Shown here: piece by piece, positions 55,001 through 64,000 of the stretch
Layout of the letters: every line of letters begins with the position of its first letter
Numbering within the stretch: the stretch's first letter is position 1
From: Dendrocalamus latiflorus
Taxonomy: Eukaryota > Streptophyta > Magnoliopsida > Poales > Poaceae
Direction of reading: 5' to 3'
Assembly: GCA_017311315.1 (NCBI GenBank)
Contig: CM029663.1
Location: forward strand, 17,035,412 to 17,099,411
DNA: 64,000 nt
Position numbers and translations under genes: made by a program
The notes under the pieces: generated by a model
What the model was told of the DNA's origin: nothing
Database searches by the model: none
What the model saw: the letters and a program-made list of their open reading frames with translations, nothing else

Positions 55001-57783
55001 AATGGACTGATGAGTAGGTGCCATTTTATGTGATCCTAATTACTTGTGTTAAAGGCTACGTACTTACCTTTAGAGTATCTATATGTCCGTGAGATTATTT
55101 TGGTATTTGATGCCCTAAGGTTACTAAACTTTTAACACCTGTATATTGTTATGACCTCTTAATTTGAGTTCTTTTCTGAAAACTACTGGTACTGATATCT
55201 TATCCCTCTATAGCTCGAGCTTGCCCTACATGAGTATTTAATTATACCAATGATACTTAATAGAGATCTTTAGTATATTCTTATTTGTTACTCGTCTACG
55301 ATTATCGGTCTTATAATATTACATATTTCTTTGAGTTGTTTACTGTTGAGATTATTTCAATGCCCGAGGATCTAGGGTTACTATACTTCGATACCTAGGT
55401 TATGATATGATCCTTTTAATTTGTAGATGCTCTAGGAATTAATTGATATTGATATGTTATCCGCTAGCAGCTAACATAATTTATTCCTAACTCATTTATG
55501 ACTGATTGCCTGCTACATATGATTATATTTCCTCATCGTTACTACTTGAACTTCATGATCGGTAGTATGCTAATGATGGTGTCTTCATTTCTAATACGGT
55601 CTACGACGAATACAAAATTTGTACTAACACATTTACTAGGGGCTATATACATGCCATCTGTGCTTTCTAACTATTCATTTATATTTGTATATATGCATGC
55701 CTAGATAAGTCTTTAATTCAGAGGGATACTTTATTTCAATTACTTTTGCTGCCAACTTCTTATTTATCCTGAACTTAGACAAAATGAGATGGTATAATTC
55801 TTTAGCTTCATTAAATCTTTTTAGTCATGATATTATCATTATTATTATTTGCATTAATATCATTTCATTGAATTCATGTTAACGGTTTAATACTAAAAAG
55901 GGTTCAAGGCATAAGTTTTTAATAAACCTCCTATATGAGGGTTAATGTATTAATCTCGGTTGGGATATAATTAAATTACCGAATGACAAACTTTTAATTT
56001 AATTGCATAAATTTTTCCAATACGAATTTGTAGGTGATTTCTTATTGTTACTAACATACGTAATCTTATATCAAAGTATGGACATGGATACATGTTTTCA
56101 CCAATTAGTCAAAAGAGTGGAAACCTTTTGCAACTAGCTCACTTGTCCACTTGACAGAAGAGAGGGAGTCAGGGAAGGAAGCTGTCGACTAAGTACAGAG
56201 CAGAGGGGATAGCCGGTGCAAATGGACTGCGGTGGTGCCGGCGAAGGTTAGCCGGGGAGATCGAGGCGAGTAGGAAAATGGAATGCTGGGAGTGGGAGGA
56301 AGCCACTGGGGTCGGTACCACGACTGGGGCGGCGGCGAGATGAGCCAGCGGCGAGATTCGGTGGCCGGGGCGGAGGTGGAAATGGGGGCGACGGCGCTGG
56401 CGTGAGGGAGAGCAAACTGGCATGCGTACAAGTATTAGGGGAGTGTGGGAATGCCTACCGTGCTGTCATCCGGACCAGAAGGGGCTCGGGGCGGGCCGGC
56501 GGCGAGCACGGGCGGCGGCGCGGTTAGGCCCACGGCGCCGATGAGCTAGGGTGGCGGGGAAGCTCAACTGACGGGTGAGGCTGGTTGAGGGCGCCGAGAG
56601 GGTCCTCCCTCGGTGAAGAATCGAAGAGGGATCGACCGGAGAGGTGGCGGCGGTGGAAAAGGGCGGCGGCGGCCGGAATTTGGGAGAAGCCGATTCGAGG
56701 AGAAAATGAAAGGGAATGGCGCCGGGGCTATGGGGGGCTTGCGGCTCTTATAGTGGCAGAGGAGGCGGGGAGCGCGAAGGACCGGGCGGCGGAGGAAGGT
56801 CCGGGCAGCGGGGAAGAACCGGTGGTCTCAGCCCGGGCGCGGGGCTCGGCGCGCGGGCGCGGAGCTCGATGATGGCGACGCTTCGGCGCGGCGCGGGGCA
56901 GGGGTGACGCGGGTGGCGCTGCTGAGGGCAGAGGAGGGCAGCGGCGAAAGGATGGCACGGGCAGAGCTGCAGGCACGCGCGAGGAGAGGAAAAAGAAAAA
57001 GGAAAGAAAGAGCTGGCGCAGGCGCTCGGTGGGGAAGAAAAGAAGAAAGGGGGGCGCAGGGCTGGGCCCAGTGGCCAGGGAGGCGAAGGCGGGAGGGGAG
57101 CGGCGTCCGCTGACCAGAGAGGGAGCGCGGGGGAAGCGCGGGGTCCACGACGCAGTGAAATGGGGAGAAGGGTGGAGGTGGGCCGCGCGGGAGAAAAAGC
57201 GGAGAGAGGGGTTGGGCCGGGCCAGTTGGCCGGCCTGACCCCTTTTGTTTGTTTGTTTTTTTTTGATATTGCTATTCTTAGGGTTATTATTATGGTTATT
57301 TTTACATACATGTGTATATATATAGATATCCATTTTCTTGTTCTTATTTAATTGTGTATCTACATGTGTATATTACCTTTTATGGCCATTTGTGCACATA
57401 TATATCTTTATGTTGTTGCTCATTTTGCTAAGCCCTTTTTGTATACCTTTTTGCATATGATTTACTTATTTATTTTTGTTGCTCCATTATAATATTTTGT
57501 CATTCATTTTTTTTACACCTTTATTTTTGCCTCTCCCTCCTTATGTTGGTTTGTAGTTTCAGTTTTAAATTCAAAATTACAATTGTCTTTTACTTCCATA
57601 TTTTCTTTTATTTGCATATTCCCATGTATGGCATTACTAATATTGATTTTTTTGAACTTCTTTAGCTCTTGGGGGCTCAAACAAAATTTAAGAACACCAA
57701 GAAAATCCAAACTCAATTAGAATATTTGACAAAAAGAACTCAAGGGCTTCATATTTTCAAATTTAAAATTTCAGGATGTTACA
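52054..57783 (-). repeat. Giant LTR, copy 2 (5,730 bp)
   Basis: It has the same structure as copy 1 with one T fewer in a homopolymer near 57,258. It carries C at 52,299, 52,393 and 52,413 and G at 56,379, where copy 1 has T, T, T and A. It alone has T at 52,784 and A at 55,907. Both neighbours are elements of the same array. Confidence 0.9.
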
Positions 57784-58980
57784 AATCTACCCCCCTTAAA
57801 TGAATCTCGACCCCGAGATTCCGGTAAAGTAGGGAGAAAGAAGGCGGGGTTATATTGACTAGCAATGGGTTTCTGGGTGTTGCTTGACGTAGAGTTCCTT
57901 AGCTTCACTGAGAGACGAAAATCTGCACATCAGGGATTAGCACTTGGAGAAAATCAATAGGAAAGAGAGAAACCTTGTTCTCCTGGATAGGTCGTAGACT
58001 TCCAACCGCTTGCTCTTTGATATGGTCATAGTTCCTCGACATTTTTGTCACTTCGTGCTACCCCCCTTAAATAAATGACGATTGTCATTATTCATCCACT
58101 ATACTCTAGCTATCTTGGTCAACAACAGATTTGGGTAGCATCTCATGGGACAAGGGTCTTGTCCTTCACAGAAACATGTGGCCTTGCTCTGTGGGCTTTC
58201 TCCTGGCGGGTGGTCTTCTTCATAGTGATGTTGTTTTCCTTAAATATTGGAAAGTTACAGAGTCTTTACTTCTTCTTGATTGTCCTAGCTTGGGTTATCC
58301 GTTATTTCGCTTCTGTGGATCCAATGGGTTTCCAGCAAAAGGTGAGAGGGAATAGCATGAGGTAAGGATAGAATCGTGGGGATAAGGTAATCTAAACCTA
58401 TTCGAATTTTAGAAGGGTATACCTCGGAAGCTGGGGTGATACATGCATCACATAAGTTTTTAAAACACTCTTTTCCTGTGACCGCGAAATGTATTGCCCG
58501 AGGGCAAGAAGGCAGTGCACAGGGCCAAATAGAAATCTTGCAACAATACATCGCCTACTCGGGGAGCACACATAAGAGAACGCAGGGTTCATCTGCATAG
58601 TCCGTTTAAAACGAGACCACCTTATCTTCATGACCATCCTCAACGTCTGTATCCTTAAGTTTTAGAGCAAGGGTACGAGAAGAGGATCACAATTTTCTTT
58701 TCGAATCAATAGACAGAAAAGGAAAATATTTGGGGATAATTTGATTGATATCAGCACCCACTCGAGGTTATTATTTGGAATTTACGGGTAAGGGAGCTTT
58801 AGATGTAAAAATGGCTAAGGCAGCATTTGGATGAGAAAGAATCATCTAAGAGAGATGAGAATGAGCAGTATAACTTATATCTTTGGAAATAGTATTTTTA
58901 AAGAATTATTTCTAGTCATGAAACTAACGGCCAGACTAACTAGGTCACGACCTACAGTCGATATGCTCTGATACCATCCC
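57784..58980 (-). mobile_element. Internal region of the retrotransposon, copy 2 (1,197 bp)
   Basis: It matches copy 1 base for base apart from at least one substitution (G at 51,858 is C at 58,785). Primer binding site and polypurine tract are intact. No coding domain is present. Confidence 0.85.
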
Positions 58981-61900
58981 TGTAAGGACCCAGATTTTAT
59001 AATCCGGATTCCTCTGTGATTTTCTGCACTATTCCCTGGATCAGTAGATAGTACTCACAGTTACAGTAATGAATATCAAAATACATATCATGCGGAAACG
59101 TAAATATAATAGTAGACTTACTCATGGGCCGATTAGGCCGAAATCATTAAATTGCAGCAGCGGAAGAACGAAGCACACAAGTGGGACCTTCAGGACATGC
59201 CCACAGGCAGCCAACTGGAGGTTCGCGACCTAGCCCTTGACATCTTCATCTTCTTTGCCAGCTTGTCCAATCTGGTTGCTGAGGCGAGGTGATTTGATTC
59301 CTGATTCTGAATTTTGTCGCAAAAGCGAGCGTGAGCACTCCGACCCCGTGCTCCGCGAGCCAATACACATAATGCAAATAAATAGTATGCATGGCTTAAC
59401 AAAGGAGAGGCTCGGGTTGGTTTATTTGCCAAAAATCGCTTTTGGTAGCATTATCATGATTTAGTTATGGTATTATTGTTGATACCTAAACTCCACACAA
59501 CAATTGCCATAATTGACTTAATCCACCAAAATACCACCGTTCTCTTTCTTTCTATATTGATTACTATCTGTCCCTCGAAACAGTGAGCGACATCATTTAA
59601 TTATTCCACCTATCATACAATCTCTATATGGTTTGCCGTCTAAAACTCTAAACAATGACAATCATTAATTATACAACCCACCAATCAATTTCTGCCAAAT
59701 CACCAATCAGCGAGTGTCATGATCTATATAATCCACCGATCGATTGCTGCCTAGAACCCCAAACGGGTAATGTCACCCTTTATCTAATATCACTTAATAA
59801 ATCCACCAATATCTTTTGTATCCTAATCCCTAACAATCCAATCCTTTTTGTTATTGATCCACAACCATAATTTGCTCTCCCAATTATCAACATTATTATC
59901 CATTATCCGTCTCTAACTACTTCACTATTGTACTTCCACCAAGACTATCATTGATCAAGTTTACGAATCGCTAGTATACATCCACCAAGAATATCATTGA
60001 TCAGATCTAGGATTCTCTATTAAATATCCTCCAAATTTCCAGAAAATCAATTCATCCATCTAGAAATTGTTCAAATCCTATTAATCCCAATATTGTCAAC
60101 ATCTCCCAAGAATTTATATCTCATATCGGTGTTGTAATCCAACCATTACCTTCGCATTTTCTAATACTCCAAAAATTATATAATTCCTCTATCTAGTCTA
60201 TAAATCCGTTTGGGTTCCACCCATTTATTTCTCCTAGACTCCACACTATCATTAACCCTCATATGATCAATCATGAATCCACCAACTTCTTTATGTGATT
60301 ACCATAAACAGTCATCTTCCTTTCTTACGACTCTATTTATTCTTTCTGATATTTTATTTGTGAGAAATGTTACCAATGTTTAAAAATATAATACATAGAA
60401 ATTTCCTGAGACCTAGCAGTTTTGAACAAAAGCATAATGTTCAAGAATATGCAATAATAATAGCGATCCAGATTCCATCCACCGTTACATGGCATCCGCA
60501 CCATATAGCATCTTTCAGCGTTATAGCCGCTTATCTTACCACTGGGACGACACCCAGGACAATTCAAATCAGGGCTTTCCACTGCCCTCCACTTTTCCAT
60601 TCCCACCCACAAAGTTTTTGAAATAGAGCTATATCTGGTTAAGTTCCCATGTCCGCCCTTGACCGTGGGCACGGCTATTCGAATAGTTTTGACTCTGCAG
60701 AGTTTGTACACTTTCACCACAAGAGACAATCAACTCGTTGCCCCACACGATTCCCTAGTCATGTGGTTGAGCAGACCATCGCAGTGACTTTTCAAAGTAT
60801 CTAGTCCCTTTTCTCATTCACCTTATGGGAAACTGCCCATTTGCGGTGGGTCCCATCTATGCGCGGGATGTTTTTCCCCTACAGTTACTAACGCAGCCGG
60901 GCTTCTCGTCCCCGCAACGCTTAGAACATCTGGGAAAAACTTCACCCTACACTGGTGTCCCTTCAGGCCCCCTTGCCATAGCATATCCACTTCTATCCAC
61001 TACCAGTGAGATGAGTCCGGGGATTTCGATAAATTTACTTAGCCAAGTTGTATTTTACAGACTTGTGGTTGCACTGTTTTTACACAGGAGGTCATGACAA
61101 GATTCGGTCCTTAGCGGTATCTGGGCGGTCTACCACTAACCCACTTTGTGCTTCCACTGCACCACACTCACACCCTCGATCCAATCCGCCCAGATATTTA
61201 AGCAAGTTGGGGGATTTCGGGAGTATAAAATAATCATGCCAAAATATACCAGTCATTCCCACCATGACTGTCCAAAACCAATTTCTCATGATTAAAAGTG
61301 AACATGATGTTTGGGGCATTTCAGCGCCCCTGATTATCTATGCAGTACTAAGCAGGGCGTACAATTACGGACTTATTTTCGAAATGTTACTATTACAATT
61401 TTGCTAGGGCGACAAAGTTCACACACTCAAATATTTCAAAGGAGATGTAATATTAATCAAGTCAATAATGGGCATATACCTAGAATTTTAAATTAAGCAT
61501 GTATTTGCATATAAATTAACAGCATGCAATTTGATAATTTAAACAAAATAATTTGCAGAAAAAGTAGGTTCAACATGATCAAAGTATTGACTCGCCTGGC
61601 ACGGTTTACCGCGGTCTTGAGCTCACACAATGTTGTAACATGCGATGATCTTTAATTCCTGGTCTTCATCGATCTCCGTCTCGCTTGATCCCTTGATTCT
61701 TCAGGACTCCAATTTCTAATTACGCGACAAACGACTGAATCCAAATAAAAGCAAATAACTTAGAAAATCCAATTAAATCCGGATAAACTCAATTTAGATT
61801 CATTTTGAGTTAATGGGTGATTCGGGTGTTTTGAGGCAAGGCTGGGGACAGAGAACGATTACTCGATCTTTTATTAACAGTTTCTTTTATTTATTTTTAT

Positions 61901-64000
61901 ATTTATCAAGGAAGTTCCATGAGTTAGAATGGACTGATGAGTAGGTGCCATTTTATGTGATCCTAATTACTTGTGTTAAAGGCTACGTACTTACCTTTAG
62001 AGTATCTATATGTCCGTGAGATTATTTTGGTATTTGATGCCCTAAGGTTACTAAACTTTTAACACCTGTATATTGTTATGACCTCTTAATTTGAGTTCTT
62101 TTCTGAAAACTACTGGTACTGATATCTTATCCCTCTATAGCTCGAGCTTGCCCTACATGAGTATTTAATTATACCAATGATACTTAATAGAGATCTTTAG
62201 TATATTCTTATTTGTTACTCGTCTACGATTATCGGTCTTATAATATTACATATTTCTTTGAGTTGTTTACTGTTGAGATTATTTCAATGCCCGAGGATCT
62301 AGGGTTACTATACTTCGATACCTAGGTTATGATATGATCCTTTTAATTTGTAGATGCTCTAGGAATTAATTGATATTGATATGTTATCCGCTAGCAGCTA
62401 ACATAATTTATTCCTAACTCATTTATGACTGATTGCCTGCTACATATGATTATATTTCCTCATCGTTACTACTTGAACTTCATGATCGGTAGTATGCTAA
62501 TGATGGTGTCTTCATTTCTAATACGGTCTACGACGAATACAAAATTTGTACTAACACATTTACTAGGGGCTATATACATGCCATCTGTGCTTTCTAACTA
62601 TTCATTTATATTTGTATATATGCATGCCTAGATAAGTCTTTAATTCAGAGGGATACTTTATTTCAATTACTTTTGCTGCCAACTTCTTATTTATCCTGAA
62701 CTTAGACAAAATGAGATGGTATAATTCTTTAGCTTCATTAAATCTTTTTAGTCATGATATTATCATTATTATTATTTGCATTAATATCATTTCATTGAAT
62801 TCATGTTAACGGTTTAATACTAAAAAGGGTTCATGGCATAAGTTTTTAATAAACCTCCTATATGAGGGTTAATGTATTAATCTCGGTTGGGATATAATTA
62901 AATTACCGAATGACAAACTTTTAATTTAATTGCATAAATTTTTCCAATACGAATTTGTAGGTGATTTCTTATTGTTACTAACATACGTAATCTTATATCA
63001 AAGTATGGACATGGATACATGTTTTCACCAATTAGTCAAAAGAGTGGAAACCTTTTGCAACTAGCTCACTTGTCCACTTGACAGAAGAGAGGGAGTCAGG
63101 GAAGGAAGCTGTCGACTAAGTACAGAGCAGAGGGGATAGCCGGTGCAAATGGACTGCGGTGGTGCCGGCGAAGGTTAGCCGGGGAGATCGAGGCGAGTAG
63201 GAAAATGGAATGCTGGGAGTGGGAGGAAGCCACTGGGGTCGGTACCACGACTGGGGCGGCGGCGAGATGAGCCAGCGGCGAGATTCGGTGGCCGGGGCGG
63301 AGGTGGAAATGGGGGCGACGGCGCTGGCGTGAGGGAGAGCAAACTGGCATGCGTACAAGTATTAGGGGAGTGTGGGAATGCCTACCGTGCTGTCATCCGG
63401 ACCAGAAGGGGCTCGGGGCGGGCCGGCGGCGAGCACGGGCGGCGGCGCGGTTAGGCCCACGGCGCCGATGAGCTAGGGTGGCGGGGAAGCTCAACTGACG
63501 GGTGAGGCTGGTTGAGGGCGCCGAGAGGGTCCTCCCTCGGTGAAGAATCGAAGAGGGATCGACCGGAGAGGTGGCGGCGGTGGAAAAGGGCGGCGGCGGC
63601 CGGAATTTGGGAGAAGCCGATTCGAGGAGAAAATGAAAGGGAATGGCGCCGGGGCTATGGGGGGCTTGCGGCTCTTATAGTGGCAGAGGAGGCGGGGAGC
63701 GCGAAGGACCGGGCGGCGGAGGAAGGTCCGGGCAGCGGGGAAGAACCGGTGGTCTCAGCCCGGGCGCGGGGCTCGGCGCGCGGGCGCGGAGCTCGATGAT
63801 GGCGACGCTTCGGCGCGGCGCGGGGCAGGGGTGACGCGGGTGGCGCTGCTGAGGGCAGAGGAGGGCAGCGGCGAAAGGATGGCACGGGCAGAGCTGCAGG
63901 CACGCGCGAGGAGAGGAAAAAGAAAAAGGAAAGAAAGAGCTGGCGCAGGCGCTCGGTGGGGAAGAAAAGAAGAAAGGGGGGCGCAGGGCTGGGCCCAGTG
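58981..64000 (-). repeat. Giant LTR, copy 3, cut by the window edge
   Basis: 5,020 of about 5,730 bp are visible. It shares C, C, C and G with copy 2 at the four sites above and shares the ancestral-looking C (59,711) and T (62,834) with copy 1. The window does not show whether a further internal region follows. Confidence 0.9.

Larger units (their letters stand above)
45126..64000 (-). mobile_element. Tandem array of a non-autonomous LTR retrotransposon: LTR-int-LTR-int-LTR
   Basis: The same unit repeats with a period of 6,928 then 6,927 bp and continues past the window edge. Read on the minus strand, each LTR starts TGTAACATCCTGAAATTT and ends CCTTACA (TG...CA, 5-bp inverted ends TGTAA/TTACA). 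Four bases after the LTR comes TGGTATCAGAGC, a primer-binding site complementary to initiator tRNA-Met. Just before the next LTR is a polypurine AAGGGGGG. So the repeat unit is one retrotransposon whose neighbours share LTRs. No gag or pol motif is present in any copy, so the element relies on proteins from elsewhere. The left flank is TTTTA; the right flank is outside the window. Confidence 0.9.

Overview
This window looks like nuclear DNA of a grass (Poaceae), probably panicoid, although the species cannot be fixed from sequence alone. The reasons are the split gene with GT-AG introns, the GC-rich 5' half and AT-richer 3' half of its first exon, the many Stowaway and Tourist MITEs, and the abundant Ty3/gypsy and hAT debris. 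I see no bacterial-type operons, rRNA, tRNA or CRISPR arrays. Almost all short open frames here are chance frames or transposon remains.

Layout: 0.9-4.0 kb holds a decayed antisense-ORF (Transposase_28-type) gypsy fragment. 6.46-13.0 kb is an old minus-strand gypsy element with 240-bp LTRs, a broken gag, no visible pol, and an antisense ORF of the same family as the first fragment. 14.0-18.3 kb contains AT-rich MITE-like repeats, a candidate Helitron (15.1-17.3 kb) with a strongly purine-skewed GC block, and a clean Stowaway MITE. 19.1-21.2 kb is a decayed gypsy element (LTR, RNase H, integrase zinc region) split by a 786-bp hAT element with an exact 8-bp target duplication. 21.2-27.5 kb is LTR-like debris and a third antisense-ORF fragment. 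27.5-31.5 kb is a dense MITE cluster.

The only convincing host gene is at 33.17-37.26 kb on the plus strand: a class II trehalose-6-phosphate synthase (TPS7-like) with three exons and a 906-residue product. It has an N-terminal glucosyltransferase family 20 domain and a C-terminal HAD phosphatase-like domain. The first-domain arginine expected at the glucosyl-donor site is Asp, as in class II relatives. A seven-codon uORF lies 77 bases upstream of its start.

Downstream, 40.37-41.21 kb is a second hAT element with an exact 8-bp target duplication. 42.3-45.0 kb is a decayed plant-mobile-domain gene with GRF zinc-finger-like and coiled-coil segments, surrounded by diverged repeats.

From 45,126 to the window end lies the most striking structure: a tandem array with a period of about 6.93 kb, made of a minus-strand non-autonomous LTR retrotransposon in the order LTR-internal-LTR-internal-LTR (the last one cut by the window). 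Each LTR is about 5.73 kb and each internal region only 1,197 bp. The internal regions carry a tRNA-Met-type primer binding site and a polypurine tract but no gag or pol. The copies differ at only a handful of positions, so the array is very young, or its copy number is an assembly matter that long reads should confirm.
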